A stretch of 38,188 nucleotides of DNA from Thermoanaerobacterales bacterium (lineage in GTDB: Bacteria > Actinomycetota > Acidimicrobiia > Acidimicrobiales > JACDCH01): assembly GCA_017577565.1 (NCBI GenBank), contig PKRH01000012.1:1-38188 (forward strand). The letters run 5' to 3'. Positions 17,120-25,178 of this stretch are shown piece by piece (the first letter of the stretch is position 1; every line of letters begins with the position of its first letter). The notes under the pieces are model-generated. The model had not been told where the DNA came from and did no database searches. It worked only from the letters and a program-made list of their open reading frames with translations. A program made the translations under genes and the position numbers.

Positions 17120-17581
17120 ATGGCGTCACCGCAAGCCGAGGGCGCCGGGGCCCGGCCCGGCGACGAGCCCGTCGCCGTCGTGCGCGCCTTCCTCGGCGCG
17201 CTCGAGGACCTCGACCTCGACCGGGCGCTCGCCCTCGTGTCGCCCGAGATCGTCTACCAGAACGTCCCGCTGCCGCCGGCCCGGGGGCGGGGCCCGTTCG
17301 AGGAGCAGATGCGCTGGCTGACCCGGCTGTGCACCGGCTTCGAGGCCCGGCTCCACCACATCGCCGCCGAGGACGGCGCCGTGCTGACCGAGCGCACGGA
17401 CGTGCTCGAGCGGGGCCCGTTCCGGGTCGCCTTCTGGGTGTGCGGCACCTTCGAGGTGGTCGACGGGCGGATCACGGTCTGGCGCGACCGCTTCGACTGG
17501 CTGACCGTGCTCGGCGCCCTGGTGGCGGCCGTCCCCCGGGCGGCGCTCGCCGCCCTCGGGGCCCGCACCGGCCGCGGCTGA
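17120..17581 (+). CDS. Limonene-1,2-epoxide hydrolase-like protein (NTF2 fold)
   Basis: 153-aa NTF2-fold protein, the size of limonene-epoxide hydrolase (LEH), which hydrates epoxides. By eye all five LEH catalytic residues are kept: Tyr and Asn in YQNVPLPP (Y46, N48), the Arg-x-Asp pair in ERTDV (R92, D94) and the Asp in WRDRFDW (D123). These correspond to Y53, N55, R99, D101 and D132 of the Rhodococcus enzyme. The C-terminal helix (VLGALVAAVPRAALAALG) is more hydrophobic than usual. ATG 17120 has GGGGAGGA 7 nt upstream; TACCGT (17082-17087) is a plausible -10. Convergent with DUF1028. The real epoxide is unknown; it could be a steroid or lipid epoxide. Confidence 0.85.
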   Translation: MASPQAEGAGARPGDEPVAVVRAFLGALEDLDLDRALALVSPEIVYQNVPLPPARGRGPFEEQMRWLTRLCTGFEARLHHIAAEDGAVLTERTDVLERGPFRVAFWVCGTFEVVDGRITVWRDRFDWLTVLGALVAAVPRAALAALGARTGRG

Positions 17582-17593
17582 CGGCCGGGCCCC

Positions 17594-18478
17594 TCAGCCG
17601 CCCAGCACCGCGTCGACCACCGCCCGGTCCACGAGCCCGGCCTCGGCGAACCGCCGGGCGATGCCGGCCGCCCGGGCGTCGCGGCCGACCAGGCGGCGCC
17701 CGAGCGCGGCGGCCTCGCCGGCGCGGCCACCCGCGGCCAGCACGAGCGCCCGCCAGAGCACGACGTCGACGTCGTCGACGTCGGCCGGGGGCGGCAGCCG
17801 GTCGAGGGCGTCGCCGAGCCGCCCGTCGAGGGCCAGCTCGAAGGCGGCCACGGTCTCGTGGTAGCGCTCGTTGGTGTCGACCAGGCGCCGCAGCCGCCCG
17901 AGCGGGTCGGGGTCGTCGTCGACCCGGAGGTCGGTGACCCGGTCCCGCCACGGCCGGCCGCTGCGGGACGCCCGCACGACGAGGATCGCCGCCGAGCGGC
18001 GGCCCCGCTCGTCGCCCCCGGCGTCCTCGGCCGCCTCCAGCGCCGTCACGAGCCGGTGCGGCAGCCAGCCCGAGGACGCCTCGAAGGCCTCGACCATCGC
18101 CTCCCACACCCGGGGGCCCCGCACGAGGTTGGCCAGCGCCACGCAGCCCGTCCCCACGGCGTGGCCGGCGGCGGCGACGCAGGCCTCGCCCGTGTACACG
18201 GCGACGTCGCCGTCCCGGTCGAGCATCCCGACCTGGCGGCGCTCGGGGTGGGGGTCGACGCTGCGCAGCGCCCGCAGCGCCTCGTGGACGGTGAGCCCGG
18301 CCCGCAGCGCGTCGAGGCCCAGGTCGCCGTACATCGGCTCGCCCATCGACTGGGTGGCGATGACGCCGAGGCCGGCGGCAGCCCAGGGCACGCTCGCGCC
18401 GACCGCCAGGGCCTGGGACTGCGTCGCCACGCCCATCAGCCCGGTGCCGGGGTCGCGGGCGATGATCGAGTACGTCAT
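17594..18478 (-). CDS. DUF1028 family protein (Ntn-hydrolase-like)
   Basis: 294 aa. The N-terminus TYSIIARDPGTGLMGVATQS and AVGASVPWAAAGLGVIATQS are the hallmark of DUF1028, a family of predicted Ntn-hydrolases with the reactive residue near the N-terminus. The family core runs to about residue 210. The last about 85 residues (RRLVDTNERYHETVAAFELAL onward) are a helical, TPR/PG-binding-like tail found in longer members. Function is not established. Start ATG 18478 is fixed by the conserved N-terminus, and TACGGT stands exactly 6 nt upstream, so it is probably leaderless and independent of the monooxygenase gene ahead of it. Confidence 0.88.
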   Translation of the reverse strand: MTYSIIARDPGTGLMGVATQSQALAVGASVPWAAAGLGVIATQSMGEPMYGDLGLDALRAGLTVHEALRALRSVDPHPERRQVGMLDRDGDVAVYTGEACVAAAGHAVGTGCVALANLVRGPRVWEAMVEAFEASSGWLPHRLVTALEAAEDAGGDERGRRSAAILVVRASRSGRPWRDRVTDLRVDDDPDPLGRLRRLVDTNERYHETVAAFELALDGRLGDALDRLPPPADVDDVDVVLWRALVLAAGGRAGEAAALGRRLVGRDARAAGIARRFAEAGLVDRAVVDAVLGG

Positions 18479-18484
18479 GGCGCG

Positions 18485-18490
18485 ACCGTA
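18485..18490 (-). promoter_or_regulatory. -10 box TACGGT for leaderless DUF1028 gene
   Basis: TACGGT with a 6-nt spacer (CGCGCC) to ATG 18478; no Shine-Dalgarno is present. Confidence 0.55.
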
Positions 18491-18513
18491 CGGCGCGGGG
18501 CCGCGCCGGGCGG

Positions 18514-20016
<1,503 letters not shown>

Positions 20017-20029
20017 GGGGGGCATCCTC

Positions 20030-20905
20030 TCAGGCGGCGGGGCTCGACGCCCCGACGAGCTTGTCGTTCAGCCGCCCCTCGTCGCCGAACAGCTCGGCCC
20101 GCCAGCGGGCCAGCAGCTCGCTGGCGTCGATGTCGTCGGGGTGGAAGCCCGGGCGGCAGTACTCGCGCAGCCGGTTCCACAGGTCGCGGCTGAGCAGCGG
20201 CGAGGAGCGGAACCGGCGCCAGCTGCGGCGCAGGTTGCCCCGCCGCCAGGTGGCGGGGTCGCGGGCCAGCGAGATGGCCATGAGGACGGCCACCAGGATC
20301 GGGAAGCCGAAGCGCAGGCCTTGCATGGTCCAGATCCGCATGCGCTCGGTGCCGCCCATCGCCCGGTAGACGTCGAAGGCCACGGCCTTGTGCTCGGACT
20401 CCTCGAGCGCGTGCCAGAGGAACACGTCGCGGACGCCGTCGTGGCCGAACAGGGCCCGCACGTCCTCGCTCGACAGCAGCAGCTCGGCGAGCGTCGCGGT
20501 GAAGTGCTCGAGCGCGGCGGTGAACGCGAGGTTGGAGATGGGCGGCGCCAGCCGCTCGCGCGACTCGAGCCCGCGCCGGGTGAACCGCTCGATGCCCTTG
20601 GTCGGGTACCCGAGCTGGGCGAGGCGCTCGTTCAGCACCCGGTGCTCCCGGCCGTGGACCGACTCCTGGCCGATGAAGCCGGCGACCTGCTTCTTCAGCT
20701 CGGGGTCGGTGATGCGGTCGCGGTAGTGGCGGACGGAGCGGACGAAGAAGTCCTCGCCGTCGGGGAAGAGGGCCGAGAGGACGGCGGCGAAGTGGCTGAG
20801 GAGGAGGTCGCCGTCGACGGCGAAGTGGCGGGGCAGGTCCTGCAGCGATTCCTCGAACGAGATGCGCCGGGTCGGGATCGTGCGTTCACCGGTGGCCTGC
20901 GTCAT
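20030..20905 (-). CDS. PF10118 predicted metal-dependent hydrolase (ferritin-like)
   Basis: 291 aa, helical, with spaced Glu/His ligands of a ferritin-like dimetal site: FIGQESVHGREHRVLNE (ExxH and His), TAALEHFTA and WHALEESEHKAVAFD. That matches the 'predicted metal-dependent hydrolase' family PF10118, whose chemistry is not settled. A hydrophobic segment (FGFPILVAVLMAISLA, about 199-214) suggests membrane contact. It is the first gene of a two-gene unit with the monooxygenase and is divergent from TetR. TAGGGT sits 6 nt before ATG 20905, so it is leaderless, and the palindrome lies over its -35 region, implying repression. Confidence 0.88.
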   Translation of the reverse strand: MTQATGERTIPTRRISFEESLQDLPRHFAVDGDLLLSHFAAVLSALFPDGEDFFVRSVRHYRDRITDPELKKQVAGFIGQESVHGREHRVLNERLAQLGYPTKGIERFTRRGLESRERLAPPISNLAFTAALEHFTATLAELLLSSEDVRALFGHDGVRDVFLWHALEESEHKAVAFDVYRAMGGTERMRIWTMQGLRFGFPILVAVLMAISLARDPATWRRGNLRRSWRRFRSSPLLSRDLWNRLREYCRPGFHPDDIDASELLARWRAELFGDEGRLNDKLVGASSPAA

Positions 20906-20911
20906 GCTTCG

Positions 20912-20917
20912 ACCCTA
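20912..20917 (-). promoter_or_regulatory. -10 box TAGGGT for leaderless PF10118-monooxygenase operon
   Basis: TAGGGT, 6-nt spacer CGAAGC, then ATG 20905. Its -35 position falls inside the AT-rich palindrome. Confidence 0.6.
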
Positions 20918-20925
20918 GCACGGCG

Positions 20926-20954
20926 ATTTGAGAGTTTGAGCAAAATTCTCAATT
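20926..20954. promoter_or_regulatory. Operator-like AT-rich palindrome between PF10118 gene and tetR
   Basis: TTGAGA (20928-20933) and TCTCAA (20947-20952) form an inverted repeat around an inner TTTGAGCAAA (20935-20944). It is one of the few AT-rich spots in the window and is placed where a TetR dimer would block both promoters. Confidence 0.65.
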
Positions 20955-20980
20955 TCTGTCTGCTACCGTCGGGGCCGACG

Positions 20981-21592
20981 ATGGCGCCCACCTCCGCTCC
21001 ACCGCCCCGCACGAAGGGCGAGCAGACCCGACGCGACATCCTGCGGGCCGCCGTGGCGCGCTTCGGCCGCGACGGGTACCGGGCCACGTCGGTGGCCGAC
21101 ATCGCCCGGGAAGCGGGCGTCGGGGGCACGGTGCCCTACGCCTACTTCCCCAACAAGGAGGCGCTGTTCCTCGCCGCCGTCGACGAGGACGCGGCGGCGG
21201 TCATCCACGAGGCGCTCTCCGGCGCCTTCGACGAGCCGGGCCAGCTCGACTGGCAGGACGTGCTCCTCGTCGGGCTCCTGGAGGCCGTCGAACGGCACCC
21301 GCTGGCCCGCCGCCTCCTCGCCGGCCTCGAGCCCGAGGTCACGCCCCGGGTCCTCCACGTCCCGGCCCTGGAGGAGCTGCGCAAGGCGGCCGCCGAGCGC
21401 CTGGCCGCCGACCAGGTCGCCGGCATCGTCCGGCCGGACGTCGACCCCGCGACGATGGCCGAGGGCATGGTGGCCATCGTCATGTCGCTGCTCATGTCGG
21501 TCGTGCAGCTGGGCCTCGACGCCACCAGCCCCTACGCGGCCTCGGTGGCGGCCGTCCTCGAGTCCGCGCTGAAGCAGCCGCCCCGCGGCTGA
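20981..21592 (+). CDS. TetR/AcrR family transcriptional regulator
   Basis: 203 aa. The N-terminal helix-turn-helix is at about 12-57 (TRRDILRAAVARFG, YRATSVADIAREAGV, YAYFPNKEALFLAAV). A variable all-helical ligand-binding domain follows. It is divergent from the PF10118-monooxygenase unit, and the palindrome in the 75-bp gap is the likely operator. This mirrors EthR/EthA-type arrangements, so the ligand may be a substrate of the monooxygenase; that is inference. TACCGT (20964-20969) gives a start point only a few nt before ATG 20981, so the RNA is nearly leaderless. Confidence 0.92.
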   Translation: MAPTSAPPPRTKGEQTRRDILRAAVARFGRDGYRATSVADIAREAGVGGTVPYAYFPNKEALFLAAVDEDAAAVIHEALSGAFDEPGQLDWQDVLLVGLLEAVERHPLARRLLAGLEPEVTPRVLHVPALEELRKAAAERLAADQVAGIVRPDVDPATMAEGMVAIVMSLLMSVVQLGLDATSPYAASVAAVLESALKQPPRG

Positions 21593-21602
21593 CCGTCCGC
21601 GG

Positions 21603-22355
21603 TCACCCGCTCGCCCGGCGGACCACGACCGTCGGCTCGGACGTCCCCTCGTCGTCCCCCCGGGCCGCCTCCGCGGCCGCCGCCACGAAGGCCGACACCA
21701 GCGGGTGCGGGTGCACGAGCGTGCTGCGGAGCTGGGGCACGAACAGCGTCGCCACGAAGAACCGCCGGTCCGGCAGCTCCAGGATCTGCGGCGCCCCCTC
21801 GGCGTCGGTGCCGCTGACCACGACGCCGGCCCGGGCGAGCTCGCCGACCACCGCCGGGTCGGGGCCGAAGCGGCAGGCGTACCGCTCGGCGGCCGAGGCG
21901 GTGCCGTAGGCCGCCGCCGCCCGGGTGCCCGGCCGGACCTCGACCTCCTGCGTCCGCCCGGCCAGCGAGCAGGCGAGCGGCGTCACCACCGGCGTCGCCC
22001 CCTCGGGCTCGTACTCCGCGTGGTGGGCGTCCGCGACGCCGAGGACGTGGCGGGCCAGCTCGACCACGACGTGCTGCATCCCGGCGCAGGTGGCGAGCAG
22101 CGGCACGTCGCGGGTCCGCGCGTGCTCGATCGCCCGCAGCGCGCCCTCCGGGTCGCGGTAGGGGCTCCCGGGGGCGATCAGCAGGCCGTCGAAGGCGACC
22201 AGCTCGTCGGGCGGGTCGCCGACCTCGTCCGTCGCGACCCACGCCGGCTCCACCCCGAGGCCGAGGTCGACGGCGGCGTGCCCGAGGGCGTCCTCGGTGG
22301 CGACGTGGGTCTCCTGGGCCGGGTCGTGGTCGCCGACGATGCCGATGTGGATCAT
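21603..22355 (-). CDS. CTP synthase C-terminal region-related protein (class I glutamine amidotransferase-like)
   Basis: 250-aa class I GATase-fold protein without the synthetase half of CTP synthase. The nucleophile elbow is ATCAGMQHVV, with cysteine as in glutamine amidotransferases. The C-terminal ATLFVPQL and HPHPLVSAF replace the usual HPE box. This matches the family called 'CTP synthase C-terminal region-related (seleno)protein', where some members carry selenocysteine at the nucleophile; this one uses TGC. Role unknown; no synthetase partner is nearby. ATG 22355 begins the conserved strand MIHIGIVGDHD. CATGCT 6 nt upstream suggests a leaderless transcript. It faces away from the PQQ gene. 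Confidence 0.82.
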   Translation of the reverse strand: MIHIGIVGDHDPAQETHVATEDALGHAAVDLGLGVEPAWVATDEVGDPPDELVAFDGLLIAPGSPYRDPEGALRAIEHARTRDVPLLATCAGMQHVVVELARHVLGVADAHHAEYEPEGATPVVTPLACSLAGRTQEVEVRPGTRAAAAYGTASAAERYACRFGPDPAVVGELARAGVVVSGTDAEGAPQILELPDRRFFVATLFVPQLRSTLVHPHPLVSAFVAAAAEAARGDDEGTSEPTVVVRRASG

Positions 22356-22361
22356 GCACCG

Positions 22362-22367
22362 AGCATG
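22362..22367 (-). promoter_or_regulatory. -10-like CATGCT for leaderless CTP-synthase-like gene
   Basis: CATGCT, 6-nt spacer CGGTGC, then ATG 22355. It deviates from TAnnnT at the first base. Confidence 0.35.
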
Positions 22368-22421
22368 CGCGACCGGGGCGGCCGCGCCAACCGGGCACCG
22401 GTCGCCCGGCAGGCCCCCGAC

Positions 22422-22427
22422 TACGGT
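22422..22427 (+). promoter_or_regulatory. -10 box TACGGT for leaderless PQQ/cytochrome gene
   Basis: TACGGT, 7-nt spacer CCGGCGC, then GTG 22435. This decides the start against the longer open frame upstream. Confidence 0.5.
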
Positions 22428-22434
22428 CCGGCGC

Positions 22435-24165
22435 GTGGGACTCCGAGGGCAGCACGACGACCCCTGCACCCCCCGCCGCGGCGCCCCGGGCCGGCCGGCC
22501 CGCCGGGGGCCGGCGGTCGCGGCGCTCGTCGCCCTCGTCGCCGGGCTGGTGGCCTGCGGCGGCGGGGACGGCGAGGGCGGCGAGGACGCCGCCGGCGACA
22601 CCCCGGCCGTCGAGTGGGTGCGGGTCGGCTACGACCTGGCCAACACCCGGGCGGTCGAGGACGAGGCGGTCATCGGGCCGGGCAACGTCGGCGAGCTCGC
22701 CCCGGCCTGGGAGGTCACCGGCCTCGCCGGCGTGAGCGGCACGCCCGCCGTCGTCGACGGCACCGTCTACCTCGGCGACTGGACCGGGCACGTCCGGGCG
22801 CTGGACGCGGCCACCGGCGAGGAGCTGTGGGCGCAGCCGGTCGGCCCCGGCTACGTCGGCGGCTCGGTGGCCGTCGACGGCGACCGGGTCCTGGCCGGCA
22901 CCTTCGACGCCCGGCTGGTGGCGCTGGACCGCACCAGCGGCGAGGTCATCTGGGAGACCGACCTCGACGAGCACCCGAAGGCCGTCGTGTTCGGGTCGCC
23001 GATCGTCGTCGACGGCCTGGTCGTCGCCGGCGTCGGCAGCTACGAGGTCTTCGCCCCCGGCGACCCGTCGACCTTCCGGGGCTCGGTCGTCGCCCTCGAC
23101 GCCGAGACCGGCGAGGAGCGGTGGCGGTTCTGGACGACCGCCGGGGACGCCACCGAGGGCCCCGGCGTGTCCGTCTGGTCGTCGCCGGCCGTCGACACCG
23201 AGCGGGGGGTGCTCTACGTGGGCACCGGCCAGGGCTACGCGCCCCCGGCGCCGCCCCGCAGCGACGCGCTGGTGGCGCTCGACCTGGAGACCGGCGAGGA
23301 GGTGTGGGCGACGCAGTTCACCGCCGGCGACACCTGGACGATCCGCGACCCCACCGGCGCGGACGCCGACGTCGGCGCCATGCCCAACCTGTTCACGGTC
23401 GACGGCGTCGACGCCGTGGGCGTCGGCGACAAGGCCGGCACCTACCGGGCGCTGGACCGCGAGACCGGCGAGGTCCTCTGGGAGCGGCACCTGACCGAGG
23501 GCGGCCTCCAGGGCGGGGTCATGGCCTCCGCCGCCGTCGCCGACGGGACGATCTACGTCGCCTCCAACGAGGCGAGCCAGGACGCCGTCCTGTTCGCCCT
23601 CGACGCCGACACCGGCGAGGAGGTGTGGCGCACCGAGGTCGGAGCCCACGTCACCGGGCCCGTCACCTGGGCCAACGACGTCCTCTACCTGGCCGACGAC
23701 GCCGGGGGCGTCGCCGCCTACGCCGCCGAGGACGGCGAGCGGCTGTGGCGCCACGAGGTCGACTTCCCCGCCGCCGGGGGCGTCGCCGTGGTCGAGGGCA
23801 CCGTCTACGCCGGCTGGGGCTGGTGGCTGGCCGGCGCCCCCGAGGGCGCGGACGGCGGCATCGCCGCCTTCCGCCTCGCCGAGGGCGAGGGCGACGACGG
23901 CGACCTCGCGACCGGCGGCGACGGCGGGGACGGGCCCGACGGCGCCGAGATCTACCGGGGCAACTGCGCCACCTGCCACGGCGGCTCCGGCCAGGGCGGC
24001 GTCGGCCCCGGGTTCGAGGGGATCGGCGACCGGCTGACCGTCGAGGAGCAGATCGAGGTCGTCCGCGAGGGCCGGGGGCGCATGCCGGCCTGGGAGGACG
24101 AGCTGAGCCCCGAGGAGATCGAGGCGGTCGTCGCCTACATCGACGAGGAGCTGTCCGGCGGCTGA
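22435..24165 (+). CDS. PQQ beta-propeller quinohemoprotein lipoprotein with C-terminal cytochrome c
   Basis: 576-aa secreted lipoprotein. The signal peptide ends at lipobox LVAC (ALVAGLVACGGG). A PQQ-dehydrogenase-like propeller (about 50-490) follows, with repeated GTVYxG / ALDAxTGEEhW blades. VWSSPAVD and LYVGTGQGY recall polyvinyl-alcohol-dehydrogenase-type quinoproteins. The C-terminus is a small cytochrome c: CATCH (511-515), axial methionine in GRMPAW (M550). It would oxidise an alcohol-like substrate and pass electrons through its own heme toward the respiratory chain. Substrate is unknown, and whether it binds PQQ rather than being a structural propeller is not provable here. Starts at GTG 22435 behind TACGGT. 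Confidence 0.88.
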   Translation: MGLRGQHDDPCTPRRGAPGRPARRGPAVAALVALVAGLVACGGGDGEGGEDAAGDTPAVEWVRVGYDLANTRAVEDEAVIGPGNVGELAPAWEVTGLAGVSGTPAVVDGTVYLGDWTGHVRALDAATGEELWAQPVGPGYVGGSVAVDGDRVLAGTFDARLVALDRTSGEVIWETDLDEHPKAVVFGSPIVVDGLVVAGVGSYEVFAPGDPSTFRGSVVALDAETGEERWRFWTTAGDATEGPGVSVWSSPAVDTERGVLYVGTGQGYAPPAPPRSDALVALDLETGEEVWATQFTAGDTWTIRDPTGADADVGAMPNLFTVDGVDAVGVGDKAGTYRALDRETGEVLWERHLTEGGLQGGVMASAAVADGTIYVASNEASQDAVLFALDADTGEEVWRTEVGAHVTGPVTWANDVLYLADDAGGVAAYAAEDGERLWRHEVDFPAAGGVAVVEGTVYAGWGWWLAGAPEGADGGIAAFRLAEGEGDDGDLATGGDGGDGPDGAEIYRGNCATCHGGSGQGGVGPGFEGIGDRLTVEEQIEVVREGRGRMPAWEDELSPEEIEAVVAYIDEELSGG

Positions 24166-24168
24166 CGG

Positions 24169-24208
24169 CCCGGCCACCGCCGACCGGCACCGGGTGGCGG
24201 TGGCCGGG
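24169..24208 (+). terminator. Terminator hairpin after PQQ/cytochrome gene
   Basis: CCCGGCCACCGCC (24169-24181) pairs perfectly with 24196-24208 (13 bp), starting 4 nt after the stop; no U-tract. Confidence 0.65.
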
Positions 24209-24232
24209 CGCGGCTTGCAAGGATCGGCGCCC

Positions 24233-25081
24233 GTGAAGGTGGACAAGCTGACCGGCACCGACGGGTTCGTCGTCACCGACCTCGACGACGCGACGACCTC
24301 CGTCGGCGTCGTGCGCCTCGCGCCCAAGGTGCTGCGCGACGGCGCCGTGCTGCTGGCCCGCTCGGTGACCTACGCGTTCGCCGCGTTCGGCGTCGCCGGC
24401 CACGCCGGGGCCTCGGCCGGCATCAACGCCAAGGTCGACCAGCGGGCCGACGCCGTGGCGGCGTTCGTCGACGAGGTGCGCCCCCGGGCCGAGGCCGGCT
24501 CGCTCGTCCTCTGGCCGGGCACCGGCATGACCGCCGAGGACCTCGCCCCGCTCGGCTGGGAGCCGCCCGACCCCGAGCTCGCCGCCGCCGGTGCGCTCGC
24601 CGCCGGGCGGGTGGCCGGGCCCCACGACTGGCGCACCGCCGCCGTCGTCGGCACCGGCCCGGTCGCCGAGGCCGCCACCGCCCAGCTCGCGAAGGCGGGC
24701 GCCACCCTCGCCGAGCCCCGCTACGACGCGGCGTGCGACGTGCTGTTCGTCGCCGGCAAGGCCGGCGTCCTCGACCACCCGACCGCCGCGGTGGTCCAGG
24801 CCCGCACCATCGTCCCGCTCACCCCCGTGCCCGTCACGGCGCGGGCCTTCGCGGTGCTGCGCAAGTCGGACCGGGTGGTCATCCCCGACTTCCTGTCCAC
24901 GGCTGCGCCGCTGCTCGCCCGCTTCGACGCCGACGGTGGCGACCCGGTGCAGCGTGTCCACCGGGCGTGCTCCGAGCTGGCCGAGCACGGCACCGGGATG
25001 TGGCTGGCCGCCGTCCAGCGCGCGGAGGCGTTCCTCGCCACCTGGACCGGCGAGAAGCCCTTCGGCCGCCCGCTCGCCTGA
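24233..25081 (+). CDS. Glu/Leu/Phe/Val dehydrogenase-like protein lacking the catalytic lysine
   Basis: 282 aa, shorter than typical amino-acid dehydrogenases. The N-terminal half aligns by pattern with the GDH dimerisation/substrate domain: LLARSVTYAFAAFGVAGHAG, then GASAGI (59-64) where GAKGGI is expected, so S61 replaces the catalytic Lys. WPGTGMT replaces the GPDxGT-type segment with the catalytic Asp. The C-terminal half is a Rossmann fold (VVGTGPVAEAATAQLAKAGA, 138-157). It ends VVIPDFLSTAAPLL, like GDH VVPDhLANAGG. It may be a pseudoenzyme or have changed chemistry. GTG 24233 starts the conserved part; AAGGAT 8 nt upstream is a weak -10. Confidence 0.7.
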   Translation: MKVDKLTGTDGFVVTDLDDATTSVGVVRLAPKVLRDGAVLLARSVTYAFAAFGVAGHAGASAGINAKVDQRADAVAAFVDEVRPRAEAGSLVLWPGTGMTAEDLAPLGWEPPDPELAAAGALAAGRVAGPHDWRTAAVVGTGPVAEAATAQLAKAGATLAEPRYDAACDVLFVAGKAGVLDHPTAAVVQARTIVPLTPVPVTARAFAVLRKSDRVVIPDFLSTAAPLLARFDADGGDPVQRVHRACSELAEHGTGMWLAAVQRAEAFLATWTGEKPFGRPLA

Positions 25082-25127
25082 GCCGCCACCCGGCGCGCTC
25101 CCTTGGGCGCGCCCGTCACCCAGGGTC

Positions 25128-25133
25128 TAGCGT
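25128..25133 (+). promoter_or_regulatory. -10 box TAGCGT upstream of membrane spermidine-synthase-like gene
   Basis: TAGCGT with transcription expected about 7 nt later, leaving a leader of about 39 nt before TTG 25179. Confidence 0.35.
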
Positions 25134-25178
25134 GTCCGGGTCACACCGCATGGGGAGACCCGCCGCCGGGGGGGCACG

